Below, in pieces: positions 56,364 to 64,000 of a stretch of 64,000 nucleotides of DNA. Location of the stretch: positions 1 to 64,000 of the forward strand of contig NZ_JABMCE010000082.1 of NCBI RefSeq assembly GCF_013359865.1, written 5' to 3'. The notes beneath the pieces were generated by a model, which did no database searches, was not told the origin of the DNA, and saw only the letters and a program-made list of their open reading frames with translations. Source of the DNA: Curtobacterium pusillum (GTDB lineage Bacteria; Actinomycetota; Actinomycetes; Actinomycetales; Microbacteriaceae). Position 1 is the stretch's first letter; each line of letters starts with the position of its first letter. The translations under genes were made by a program, and so were the position numbers.

Positions 56364-57931
56364 CCATCGTCACGCGCCCGCGGACGACCGAGAAGAAGCC
56401 GTGGCCCGCCCTCTGGGCACTCGTCGTCGGCTTCTTCATGATCCTCGTCGACTCGACCATCGTGTCGGTCGCCACCCCCACCATCGCCCAGAAGCTCGAC
56501 GCGGACATCAACTCGGTCATCTGGGTGACGAGTGCCTACCTGCTCGCGTACGCCGTCCCGCTGCTCATCACCGGTCGACTCGGCGACCGCTTCGGCCCGA
56601 AGATGCTGTACCAGGCCGGTCTCGTGGTCTTCACGCTCTCGAGCCTCTGGTGCGGTCTCGCCGGGTCGATCGAGATCCTCATCGTCGCCCGCGTCGTGCA
56701 GGGTCTCGGCGCCGCGATGATGACCCCGCAGACCATGGCGGTCATCACCCGCATCTTCCCGCCGCAGAACCGCGGAGCCGCCATGGGACTCTGGGGCGCG
56801 GTGGCCGGTGTCGCCTCCCTCGTGGGCCCGATCGTCGGTGGCCTGCTCGTCGACGGCTTCGGCTGGGAGTGGATCTTCTTCGTCAACGTCCCGGTCGGCG
56901 TGGTCGCCTTCGTGCTCGCGCAGCGCTTCGTCCCGACGTTCGAGCGGCACGGACACCGGTTCGACTCCCTCGGCATCGTGCTGAGTGCCGTCGGCATGTT
57001 CCTGCTCGTGTTCGGCATCCAGGAGGGCGAGACCTACGACTGGGGCGTCATCACCGGCGTGATCTCGGTGTGGTCGCTCATCATCGCGGGTCTCGTGGTG
57101 CTCGCCGCGTTCGTCGTCTGGCAGGGCGTGCAGAAGGGCGAGCCGCTGCTCCCGCTCGGACTCTTCAAGGACCGCAACTTCACGCTCGCGAACATCGCGA
57201 TCACCGCGGTCGGCGTCGCGATCTCCTCGTTCGCCCTGCCCATCATGCTGTGGGCGCAGGACGTGCTCACGTTCAGCCCGACGCAGTCCGCGCTGCTGCT
57301 CGTCCCGCAGGCCATCCTCTCCGCCGGACTCGCGCCGCTGGTCGGCAAGAACCTGCACCGCTGGAACGCCCGCTGGGTCGCCGCGTTCGGACTCGCCTGC
57401 TTCTCCGGCGCGCTCTTCTGGTTCGGGTCGCTGCTGTCGTCCGGTGCAGACTGGGGCTGGGTGCTGCTCCCGTCCACGCTCCTGGGCCTCGCCAACGCGT
57501 GCATGTGGGGACCACTGTCCGTCTCCGCGACGCGCAACCTGCCGCCGAAGCTCGCCGGTGCCGGTTCGGGCGTGTACAACACCACCCGGCAGATCGGTGC
57601 GGTCCTCGGCTCCGCCGGGATCGCGGCTCTGATCGAGGCGCGCATCACGGCGAACTTCCCCGCGTCCACCGGTGGCACGAGCGCCGGCGGTGCGGAGCAG
57701 CAGGTCGGCGCGCTCCCGGGTTTCCTGCAGCAGCCGTTCGCCACCGCCATGGGGCAGTCCCTCGTGCTGCCGGCCGTGGTGCTGGTCATCGCGATCGTCG
57801 CGGCCCTGTTCCTGGCGAAGCCGAAGCAGACCGTCGCCTGGCAGCAGACGGGGTCCGTCGCGACCCAGCCCGCCACCCACGACGAAGAGCTGGCGGCTGC
57901 CGACCACCACGGCAAGCACGCGGGTGCGTAG
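56360..57931 (+). CDS. DHA2-family MFS multidrug exporter (EmrB/QacA-like)
   Basis: A 523-residue transporter with 14 predicted transmembrane helices. GRLGDRFG (motif A) and GPIVGGLLVDGFGW (motif C, antiporter signature) mark a proton-coupled drug:H+ antiporter. Translationally coupled to the PadR repressor, the classic arrangement for inducible efflux. The C-terminal tail is polar and His-rich. Substrate unknown. Confidence 0.9.
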   Translation: MTIVTRPRTTEKKPWPALWALVVGFFMILVDSTIVSVATPTIAQKLDADINSVIWVTSAYLLAYAVPLLITGRLGDRFGPKMLYQAGLVVFTLSSLWCGLAGSIEILIVARVVQGLGAAMMTPQTMAVITRIFPPQNRGAAMGLWGAVAGVASLVGPIVGGLLVDGFGWEWIFFVNVPVGVVAFVLAQRFVPTFERHGHRFDSLGIVLSAVGMFLLVFGIQEGETYDWGVITGVISVWSLIIAGLVVLAAFVVWQGVQKGEPLLPLGLFKDRNFTLANIAITAVGVAISSFALPIMLWAQDVLTFSPTQSALLLVPQAILSAGLAPLVGKNLHRWNARWVAAFGLACFSGALFWFGSLLSSGADWGWVLLPSTLLGLANACMWGPLSVSATRNLPPKLAGAGSGVYNTTRQIGAVLGSAGIAALIEARITANFPASTGGTSAGGAEQQVGALPGFLQQPFATAMGQSLVLPAVVLVIAIVAALFLAKPKQTVAWQQTGSVATQPATHDEELAAADHHGKHAGA

Positions 57932-57942
57932 CCCGCAGGGAC

Positions 57943-58998
57943 TCACCCGCGGCGCTGCAGGTGCGCCCGGGTGAGCTCCTCCATCTCCTCGTCGCTGAGC
58001 GCGTCGACCGTGCGGGCCTCCCGCCGGTCGGTGCGCTGCCACCGGATGAACAGGGAGATGAGCACGGGGACGTCCGCCACCTCGGCGATGAACCAGAGCA
58101 GGTCGCCAGCCAGGTGCTGATCGCGCAGGGGCGACGGGAACCACGGTTGCCCGACCGCCTGGACGAGCGATCCGTCGAGCACGTGGTTCGACACCCGGAG
58201 CACGATGCCCGGGATCGCGTCCGCCAAGAGCTCGACGAAGGCGAGCAGGAACTCGACCGTGACGAACGTCGAGGACCGCAGGACCCCGGGCTCGGACAGG
58301 GGCGTCAGCAGGGTGAACCCGAGCATCGGCACGAGCACGGTGATGACCGTCGCGCAGACCGGTGACTCGCGGATCGTCGCCGAGAGCGGGGTGAGCAGGA
58401 CGCAGAACAGCGCGAGGGCGATCAGTGGCGACACGATCGCGTTGCCGAGGAACCGTGCCGGGCGCGACGCGAGCAGGGCGGAGGCGGTCCGCGCGAGGCG
58501 AGCCGGGCCTCCAGTCCGGAGCAGCGAGACCGGCGCGGCGAACGCGGCGAAGGTGGGGACCGCGAAGAACAGCAGGGCCAACCGCAGCACGAAGGCCCAC
58601 CGCAGGTCGCGGTCGTGCACGCCGACGATGCCGAACTGCAGGATCCCGAACAGGACGAGCGCACCGAGGAACGCGAGGCTGCGCCACCACGGCCACCGGC
58701 TGCCGCGTCGGGCGGCCCCGACCACCCACCAGCCGTAGGTGACGGCCGCGACGACGATGAGGGCCGTGGCCAGCGGGTCGAACTGCCAGGTGCTCCAGAA
58801 CTCGGGTGTCGACGGCGTGGGGTGCCTCCTGCGGGTCGTGCTGCCGAGGACAATCCTCCGCCCGCTCCCCGGTTCGCAGGGGGCGTGAGCGGTGAGAACC
58901 GGTTCAGATCCGGGAGGCGCCGGTGGCGGGTGAGGGGCTGCCGGGCTGGTGTACAGTGGTTGCGTTGTCTTGATCTCTGCAAAAGAAAGGCTCAGCAT
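57943..58998 (-). CDS. Cytochrome c oxidase assembly protein (caa3-type CtaG), start uncertain
   Basis: A membrane protein with about seven to eight transmembrane helices and the CtaG order of features: TPEFWSTWQFDPL before helix 1, LRLALLFFAVPTF, FVTVEFLLAFVELLADAIPG, and LAGDLLWFIAEVADVPVLIS near the C-terminus. CtaG proteins help insert copper into cytochrome oxidase. The true start is unresolved: no ATG, GTG or TTG lies in frame between 58998 and the first helix, and a start at 58998 would overlap the divergent fur start by two bases. A start within about 58850-58800 using a rare codon is possible. Confidence 0.75.
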   Translation of the reverse strand: MLSLSFAEIKTTQPLYTSPAAPHPPPAPPGSEPVLTAHAPCEPGSGRRIVLGSTTRRRHPTPSTPEFWSTWQFDPLATALIVVAAVTYGWWVVGAARRGSRWPWWRSLAFLGALVLFGILQFGIVGVHDRDLRWAFVLRLALLFFAVPTFAAFAAPVSLLRTGGPARLARTASALLASRPARFLGNAIVSPLIALALFCVLLTPLSATIRESPVCATVITVLVPMLGFTLLTPLSEPGVLRSSTFVTVEFLLAFVELLADAIPGIVLRVSNHVLDGSLVQAVGQPWFPSPLRDQHLAGDLLWFIAEVADVPVLISLFIRWQRTDRREARTVDALSDEEMEELTRAHLQRRG

Positions 58999-59440
58999 GG
59001 ACGTCGACGCCGACCTGCTCCGCGCCTCCGGACTCCGGGTCACGACACCGCGGCTCGCCGTCCTCCGGGCGACGGAGACGATGCCGCACGCGACCGCCGA
59101 CGACATCGTCACGGCACTCGCCGCGGAACTCCCGACGACGAGCCACCAGGCCGTCTACGGCGTCCTCGCCGCGCTGACCGGCGTCGGACTGGTCCGGCGC
59201 ATCGAGCCCGCCGGCAGTCCCGCGCGCTACGAGCGGCGGACCGGCGACAACCACCACCACATCGTCTGCACGATGTGCGGCGCGATCGAGGACGTCGACT
59301 GCGCCGTCGGGCACGCGCCCTGCCTCACCCCGTCCGAGACGCACGGCTTCGCGGTGACCACCGCCGAGGTCACCTACTGGGGCATCTGCGAACGGTGTGC
59401 CGCGGCCGAGCGCGACGACGCGGAGCCCCTCCCGGCGTGA
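58997..59440 (+). CDS. furA: Fur-family peroxide-type regulator (FurA-like)
   Basis: A 147-residue Fur protein. The winged helix (VTTPRLAVLRATETM, TTSHQAVYGVLAALTGVGLV) is followed by the His-rich metal loop GDNHHHIVCTMCG and the second structural Cys pair CERC, so both CxxC motifs of the zinc site are present. Position directly upstream of a catalase gene is the conserved furA-kat arrangement in actinobacteria, where it represses catalase until oxidised by peroxide. GAAAGG precedes the ATG. Confidence 0.9.
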   Translation: MDVDADLLRASGLRVTTPRLAVLRATETMPHATADDIVTALAAELPTTSHQAVYGVLAALTGVGLVRRIEPAGSPARYERRTGDNHHHIVCTMCGAIEDVDCAVGHAPCLTPSETHGFAVTTAEVTYWGICERCAAAERDDAEPLPA

Positions 59441-59515
59441 TCGCCGACGCGATGCGCCCCCACGAGCAACCCGAGCATCCCTGACCGAACCAACCGTTCC
59501 ACCTGAGGAGGAACC

Positions 59516-61021
59516 GTGTCCGACCAGCACACGCCCACCACCACGACCAACAGCGGCGCACCCGTCTCGAGCGACCAGCACTCGATGGGTGTCGGCGCCG
59601 ACGGCCCCCTCGCCCTCCACGACCACTACCTCGTCGAGAAGCTCGCCCAGTTCAACCGCGAGCGGGTGCCGGAGCGCGTCGTGCACGCCAAGGGCGGCGG
59701 CGCCTTCGGTACCTTCACCGTGACGCAGGACATCAGCCGGTACACCCGTGCCGCCTTCCTGCAGCCGGGCCAGACCACCGAGATGCTCGCCCGCTTCTCC
59801 TCCGTCGCCGGCGAGCAGGGGTCCCCGGACACCTGGCGCGACCCCCGCGGCTTCGCGCTGAAGTTCTACACGACCGAGGGCAACTACGACCTCGTCGGCA
59901 ACAACACCCCGGTGTTCTTCCTCCGCGACGGCATCAAGTTCCCGGACTTCATCCGCTCGCAGAAGCGCCTGCCGGGCTCGCACCTCCGCGACCACGACAT
60001 GCAGTGGGACTTCTGGACGCTCTCGCCCGAGTCGGCGCACCAGGTGACGTGGCTGATGGGCGACCGTGGCCTCCCCGCGAGCTGGCGGAACATGGACGGC
60101 TTCGGCTCCCACACGTACCAGTGGATCAACGCCGAGGGCGAGCGCTTCTGGGTGAAGTACCACTTCCTCACCGAGCAGGGCCACAAGACCCTCACGCAGG
60201 AGGACGCCGACCGCATCGCCGGCGAGGACGCGGACTTCCACATCCGCGACCTGCACGAGGCCATCGAGCGCGGCGACCACCCGCGATGGACCCTCAAGGT
60301 GCAGGTCATGCCCTACGCCGACGCCGAGAGCTACCGCTTCAACCCCTTCGACCTCACGAAGGTCTGGCCGCACGCCGACTACCCCCTCATCGAGGTGGGC
60401 ACGATGGAGCTCAACCGCAACCCAGAGAACTACTTCGCGCAGATCGAGCAGGCGACGTTCGCCCCCTCGAACTTCGTTCCCGGCATCGCGGCGAGCCCGG
60501 ACAAGATGCTCCTCGCGCGCATCTTCAGCTACGCGGACGCCCACCGCTACCGCGTCGGCACGAACCACGCGCAGCTGCCGGTGAACGCCCCGAAGAACGA
60601 GGTCCACTCGTACTCGAAGGACGGGGCGATGCGCTTCGACTTCCAGAAGTCCGAGGTCCCCGTGTACGCGCCGAACTCCCTCGGCGGCGCGCACGCCGAC
60701 CACGGCGCGACCGACGACACCCCGGGCTGGGAGTCCGACGGCGCCCTGCAGCGCTCCGCCGCGACCCTCCACCCCGAGGACGACGACTTCGGCCAGGCCG
60801 GCACGCTCTACCGCGAGGTCCTCGACGCCGCCGCCCGCGAGCGCCTGGTCGGCAACATCGCCGGGCACGTCTCGAAGGTGACGCGCGATGACCTGCGCGA
60901 GCGCGTGTTCGCGTACTGGACGAACGTCGACGCCGACCTGGGCGCGCGCGTGCGCGCCGCGGTCGCGCCGAGCGCGCCGGGATCCAACGAGGACCCGGAG
61001 AAGGTCGCGGTCGAGGCGTAA
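59516..61021 (+). CDS. katA: Monofunctional haem catalase
   Basis: A 501-residue clade-type catalase converting hydrogen peroxide to water and oxygen. The distal His is in [14 protein letters not shown] (about residue 61), the distal Asn in NNTPVFF, and the proximal haem Tyr in [12 protein letters not shown] (about 343). Normal length for small-subunit catalases. GTG start with GAGGAGG at five bases. It lies 75 bp after the Fur gene, so the two form a peroxide-responsive unit. Confidence 0.96.
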   Translation: MSDQHTPTTTTNSGAPVSSDQHSMGVGADGPLALHDHYLVEKLAQFNRERVPERVVHAKGGGAFGTFTVTQDISRYTRAAFLQPGQTTEMLARFSSVAGEQGSPDTWRDPRGFALKFYTTEGNYDLVGNNTPVFFLRDGIKFPDFIRSQKRLPGSHLRDHDMQWDFWTLSPESAHQVTWLMGDRGLPASWRNMDGFGSHTYQWINAEGERFWVKYHFLTEQGHKTLTQEDADRIAGEDADFHIRDLHEAIERGDHPRWTLKVQVMPYADAESYRFNPFDLTKVWPHADYPLIEVGTMELNRNPENYFAQIEQATFAPSNFVPGIAASPDKMLLARIFSYADAHRYRVGTNHAQLPVNAPKNEVHSYSKDGAMRFDFQKSEVPVYAPNSLGGAHADHGATDDTPGWESDGALQRSAATLHPEDDDFGQAGTLYREVLDAAARERLVGNIAGHVSKVTRDDLRERVFAYWTNVDADLGARVRAAVAPSAPGSNEDPEKVAVEA

Positions 61022-61033
61022 GCCCCGATCTCC

Positions 61034-61084
61034 ACGGACGGGAGGCGCGGTGCGGGTCCGACCCGCACCGCGCCTCCCGTCCGT
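61034..61084. repeat. 51-bp near-perfect palindrome (terminator and repeat-family member)
   Basis: Perfect 25-bp arms (61034-61058 and 61060-61084) around one central base, between convergent katA and acyltransferase genes. The inner GGGAGGCGCGGTGC is shared with the 14122-14159 palindrome. It should terminate transcription from both sides. Confidence 0.8.
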
Positions 61085-61095
61085 CTGAAGCGGCT

Positions 61096-61662
61096 CTAGA
61101 CCTGCTGGCCGTTCAGCCAGATCGGGCCGGCCGGCCAGTCCTCGAGGCGTTCCGCCACCGGGAGCACCATCCAGCCGCCCTGGTCCGTCATCGGGAGGCC
61201 GGCGCCCTCCGCGGTGAACGCGGTGTAGTCGGCGACGGCGTCGTCGAAGACGTGCCACCCGAGGTTTGCGTAGAACGGCACGCGGTTCTCGCCCGCACCG
61301 AGGAAGCCGTACGGCACCCCGAGCCCCTCGAGCACGGCGTGCGCGCGCTCCATGAGGTCGCGGCCCTTGCCCGTTCCCTGCAGCCGGGGTGACACCGCGA
61401 CCAATCCCGTGTCCCCGACCAGGACGTCCCGCCCGCCGACGGTGATGAACATCCGGCGGATGCCGACGTGCGCGAGGACGACGCCGCCCGCGTCACGTGC
61501 AAGCACGCGCCGTTCGGGTTGCATGCCCGCCCAGCTGCGGCCGCCCACGTACCAGTGCGACCAGTCGGGGAAGGCCCGCCCCAGGAGCGCTGCGATCGCC
61601 TCGTGGTCGGGAAGCGACAGCGTGCTCTCCTCGACCACCTCCCACCGGATGTCGTCAGTCAC
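61096..61662 (-). CDS. NodA-like acyltransferase (GNAT superfamily)
   Basis: A 188-residue GNAT-fold enzyme. Several segments strongly recall rhizobial NodA, the Nod-factor N-acyltransferase: GGRSWAGMQPERRVLARD, HVGIRRMFITVGGRDVLVGD, GLVAVSPRLQGTGKGRDL (acyl-donor loop), VLEGLGVPYGFLG and the C-terminal DWPAGPIWLNG. The comparison is from memory of NodA, not from an alignment. Aminoglycoside 2'-N-acetyltransferases of the AAC(2')-I group share the same outline and are the main alternative. No nodB or nodC partner is adjacent. GNAT membership is secure; the acyl donor and acceptor are open. Confidence 0.75.
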   Translation of the reverse strand: MTDDIRWEVVEESTLSLPDHEAIAALLGRAFPDWSHWYVGGRSWAGMQPERRVLARDAGGVVLAHVGIRRMFITVGGRDVLVGDTGLVAVSPRLQGTGKGRDLMERAHAVLEGLGVPYGFLGAGENRVPFYANLGWHVFDDAVADYTAFTAEGAGLPMTDQGGWMVLPVAERLEDWPAGPIWLNGQQV

Positions 61663-61766
61663 GCGTCCATCCTGCCGGGTTCCGGCCTCCGCGGTTGCAT
61701 CGGTCCACTGAACGGTAATACGTTAACGGCGGCACCGGGGTGGTGCCACAAGGAATGGGGAGATCG

Positions 61767-62051
61767 ATGTCGATCAAGAACGTCGTGCTCGGTGCTGTTG
61801 TGCTCGGGACCGTGGTGGCCGGAGGGGTCGCGGTCGATACCGCGAGCGCGCCGGAGGCGAAGGCTGCCGCCTGTTGGGGGCAGATCACCCTCACGCAGGG
61901 CAAGAACTACACCGGGTGCGGTCGAGCACAGCACTTCAACCGCTTCAAGAACGGCACGTACGCGTGGGGCAACATCGTCGGCTCGAACGCCTGGTCGCGG
62001 CAGAAGCTCTGTTACGCGAACGTGGCTCAGTACGGAATGGTCAGGGCCTGA
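61767..62051 (+). CDS. Small secreted Cys-containing peptide
   Basis: A 94-residue exported protein. The signal peptide (MSIKNVVLGAVVLGTVVAGG, cleavage near EAKAA) leaves a mature chain of about 61 residues with three Cys (CWGQ, TGCGR, KLCYAN) and aromatic, Gly/Asn-rich segments (GTYAWGNIVGSNAWS). Neighbours are a lipoprotein, a peptidoglycan-binding adaptor and an ABC ATPase, an arrangement reminiscent of lactococcin-972-type bacteriocin loci, but the peptide lacks clear similarity to that family. GGGGAG precedes the ATG. A promoter-like TTGCAT (61695) and AT-rich TAATACGTTAAC lie upstream. Confidence 0.7.
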   Translation: MSIKNVVLGAVVLGTVVAGGVAVDTASAPEAKAAACWGQITLTQGKNYTGCGRAQHFNRFKNGTYAWGNIVGSNAWSRQKLCYANVAQYGMVRA

Positions 62052-62054
62052 CCT

Positions 62055-62657
62055 GTGCCCGTTGGTCGGCCAGTTCGGACAGTCCTGGTGTCCGTCTTGG
62101 TCGGGGCGCTTCTCACGGCGTGCTCGGCCGAGCCAGAGGGCCAAGGTCTCGCTCACGAGTCGTTTGCATCAGCGGGCCCCTGGGCTGAGGAGTTCGCCGC
62201 GTCCTCCGAGCACGCGAGCGAGTTCGAGACAGCGATCCTACGGGACGGAGTCATCACTCCAGCCGAGCTCGAGGAAGCCCAGAGCCGCAAGCGCCGGTGC
62301 ATGCTCGATGCGGGGATCATCTGGGACATCTTCGACGATGGAACGTCGCAAGCCGAAGCGGCTGACGGTGGTGCGCTGGGGCCGACCGACGAGGTCCATG
62401 CGGTCTTGGACAGGTGTGCTCGACGCTTCGACCGAAGCGTCACCTATCTGTTCAACGAGATCCGGCGCAACCCGGAGAGGCAGGACGAGGCAAAGATCAC
62501 CGTGACGTGTCTTCGCAACGCGGGCGTCGTCGGCCCGGAGTACGACGAGCTGCGCTGGCGCGCGGACGATGAGGAAGGAACCTATCCGTTCGACGTGTAC
62601 GACGCTCGAGTTGAGGAGTGTCGGCTGGATCCACTCGGGCTCTGGCGGTCGCCGTGA
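62055..62657 (+). CDS. Lipoprotein of unknown function
   Basis: A 200-residue protein with a lipoprotein signal ending in LLTAC (Cys23). The mature part is acidic and helical, with four further Cys spread along it (RRCMLDAG, LDRCARR, TVTCLRNAG, VEECRLDP), suggesting disulfides. It starts 3 bp after the secreted-peptide gene and its stop shares one base with the next start, so it belongs to that operon. No family recognised; an immunity or export-accessory role is a guess from position. Confidence 0.75.
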   Translation: MPVGRPVRTVLVSVLVGALLTACSAEPEGQGLAHESFASAGPWAEEFAASSEHASEFETAILRDGVITPAELEEAQSRKRRCMLDAGIIWDIFDDGTSQAEAADGGALGPTDEVHAVLDRCARRFDRSVTYLFNEIRRNPERQDEAKITVTCLRNAGVVGPEYDELRWRADDEEGTYPFDVYDARVEECRLDPLGLWRSP

Positions 62658-63700
62658 TGCGGCCCCCATCAGGGACACTCGTCGGGCTCGGGGCGATGTT
62701 CGTCGCCGCGGGGACCGCGGTGGTGTTGGTGGTGACGCTGCCCGTCGAAGCGCCGCAAGCGCTGCGGACGGCGACGCCTGCCACCACCGTTCGCGTGACC
62801 GAACGGTCGGACGCGGATGAGCGGCAGGTGCAGCTCGCCCTCGACACCGGAGCGCCGCGGGCCGTCGTGACCAGTCGGACCGGCACGGTGACCTCGTCCG
62901 CCTGCTCGACGGGAGCGACGCTCCGGAGCGGGGACGTCGTCGCTCGGGTCGACGGCGCTCCGGTCATCACGCTCGCGTCCGACGTCCCGCTGTGGCGCGA
63001 CCTCGCCCTGAACGACGCGGGCGACGACGTCCGAGGCCTGCAGCGCGCACTCAACGCCGGCGGTGCCGGACTCAGCGTGGACGGTGTGCTCGGGAAGGCC
63101 ACCCTGCACGCGGCGCGGCGGTTCCTCGTGGATCGCGGCGTACACCGGGACGAACTCCCGGACGCCGTCGTCCCGCGCGCGCCCTTCGGCTGGGTTCCCG
63201 CGGTCGAGAACACCGTCCGGACCTGTACCGCGGTCGTGGGAGCTCCGGTGGGACCGGACGGCGTGCTCGTGGAGCTCCCCGCCGAGTTGCGCGGCGCACG
63301 CATCGACTCGGTGCCGGTCGACCCCGTGCCCGGTGAGCGGCAGCTGCGAATCGGGCGCACCATGGCTGCGGTCGACGCGAGCGGTGTGGTGTCGTCGAGC
63401 GAAGCCCTCGCCGCAGTCGCCGCGCTCCCGGAGTACGCCGCGACCGTCGCATCGGCCGACGGTGTGCCGACGCTGCCGGTGACCTGGTCGCTGCGCCGGC
63501 CCCGCACGGTGCAGGTGGTCCCGCCGACTGCGTTGTTCGCGATCGAGGGCAACCGCGCCTGTGTCCAGCCGACGAGGGGCGACCCGATCGACGTCGAGGT
63601 CCTCGGGTCCGAGCTCGGTCAGTCCTTCGTCCGCGCGCCAGACGGTCGGACGCTCGACCGACTGCGCGCTGTACCCGATCGGACCCGCTCGTGTCGGTGA
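62657..63700 (+). CDS. Membrane-anchored peptidoglycan-binding adaptor protein
   Basis: A 347-residue protein with an N-terminal transmembrane anchor (VGLGAMFVAAGTAVVLVVTL). A beta-rich adaptor-like segment (TGATLRSGDVVARVDGAPV) is followed by a PG_binding_1 domain (DDVRGLQRALNAGGAGLSVD, GVLGKATLHAARRFL). The combination of an adaptor and a PG-binding domain next to an ABC ATPase recalls MacA-like partners of MacB-type exporters. ATG at 62657 is coupled to the upstream stop. Likely links an ABC exporter to the cell wall. Confidence 0.78.
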   Translation: MRPPSGTLVGLGAMFVAAGTAVVLVVTLPVEAPQALRTATPATTVRVTERSDADERQVQLALDTGAPRAVVTSRTGTVTSSACSTGATLRSGDVVARVDGAPVITLASDVPLWRDLALNDAGDDVRGLQRALNAGGAGLSVDGVLGKATLHAARRFLVDRGVHRDELPDAVVPRAPFGWVPAVENTVRTCTAVVGAPVGPDGVLVELPAELRGARIDSVPVDPVPGERQLRIGRTMAAVDASGVVSSSEALAAVAALPEYAATVASADGVPTLPVTWSLRRPRTVQVVPPTALFAIEGNRACVQPTRGDPIDVEVLGSELGQSFVRAPDGRTLDRLRAVPDRTRSCR

Positions 63701-64000
63701 CGCTCGAGGGTGTGGGGCACGGGTGGTCGACCGGATCGGAGCTGTTCCACGGGGTCGATCGCACCTTCGACGAGGGCACCGTCACCGCGCTCGTCGGACC
63801 GAGTGGATCGGGCAAGTCGACGCTCCTGGCGATCCTCGCGGGCATGCTCCGTCCGAGGCACGGAACGGTCCGGCGGCCGGACCACTGCCGCCCGCTGTGG
63901 GTGTTCCAGAACCCGTACGGCGTCGCACGCCGACGCGTGCTGGACCACGTCGCGATGCCGTTCCTCGCTCGCGGTGCCGACCGCCGGAGCGCCGACGTCC
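63691..64000 (+). CDS. ABC transporter ATP-binding protein, truncated by the window end
   Basis: Only the first 103 codons are seen. Walker A is intact (LVGPSGSGKSTLLAILAG), followed by the strand RHGTVRR and a Q-loop-like VFQNPYG; the signature and Walker B lie outside the window. GTG at 63691 overlaps the adaptor gene, and GTG 63697 would form a GTGA overlap. The preceding adaptor suggests a MacB-like exporter; a permease gene is expected downstream. Confidence 0.88.
   Translation, partial: MSVTLEGVGHGWSTGSELFHGVDRTFDEGTVTALVGPSGSGKSTLLAILAGMLRPRHGTVRRPDHCRPLWVFQNPYGVARRRVLDHVAMPFLARGADRRSADV

Noticed and set aside
61767..62051. Secreted peptide as a true lactococcin 972 homologue
   Set aside because: Only the gene neighbourhood resembles that family; the peptide lacks its HGS-type segments and has three Cys.

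Overview
The window reads as chromosome of a high-GC actinobacterium of the family Microbacteriaceae, most probably a Curtobacterium-like plant-associated species. This rests on very GC-rich third codon positions, frequent GTG starts, GTGA/ATGA stop-start overlaps, a furA-catalase pair, an IdeR/DtxR iron box, two LAxTG (sortase E type) surface proteins and a GDP-fucose exopolysaccharide locus. The genus is an inference. No rRNA, tRNA, CRISPR array, transposase or integrase was seen.

Layout. 0-10 kb: MntR-type DtxR regulator, CPBP protease, small secreted protein, HAD-IIA phosphatase, TetR regulator, SpoU methyltransferase, LacI regulator with a uronate-dehydrogenase-like enzyme, then a tetR / degenerate ABC ATPase / YhgE-Pip operon with a clear operator. 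10-20 kb: a 1214-residue secreted subtilase, small proteins, purA, a low-molecular-weight tyrosine phosphatase, an MFS/AraC divergent pair, two tandem paralogous small proteins, and a second CPBP protease. 20-36.4 kb: a complete Wzx/Wzy-type exopolysaccharide locus (tyrosine autokinase, initiating sugar transferase, two hexapeptide acyltransferases, four glycosyltransferases, polymerase, flippase, gmd, GDP-fucose synthase, DUF4012 protein). Its centre, about 24.19-32.6 kb, is visibly AT-richer than both flanks, as expected of an exchanged cassette. 36.4-44.7 kb: two LAFTG surface proteins (a short one and a 1930-residue lectin/Ig-repeat adhesin), with VanZ and a small membrane protein between them. 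44.7-58 kb: housekeeping and stress genes (SRAP, ohr, YchJ, aroE, iron-regulated siderophore-binding lipoprotein, DUF1304, chorismate mutase, lactonase, hydroxyacid dehydrogenase, purSQL, PadR plus DHA2 exporter, CtaG). 58-64 kb: furA-katA, a NodA-like acyltransferase, and a secreted-peptide / lipoprotein / peptidoglycan-binding adaptor / ABC ATPase operon cut by the window end.

Leads most worth following: the NodA-like acyltransferase; the secreted-peptide export-type operon at the 3' end; the ABC ATPase lacking its catalytic motifs; the exchanged polysaccharide cassette; a GTACCCC motif shared upstream of three loci; and two families of long intergenic palindromes. All functions are read from motifs and context; no database search was run.
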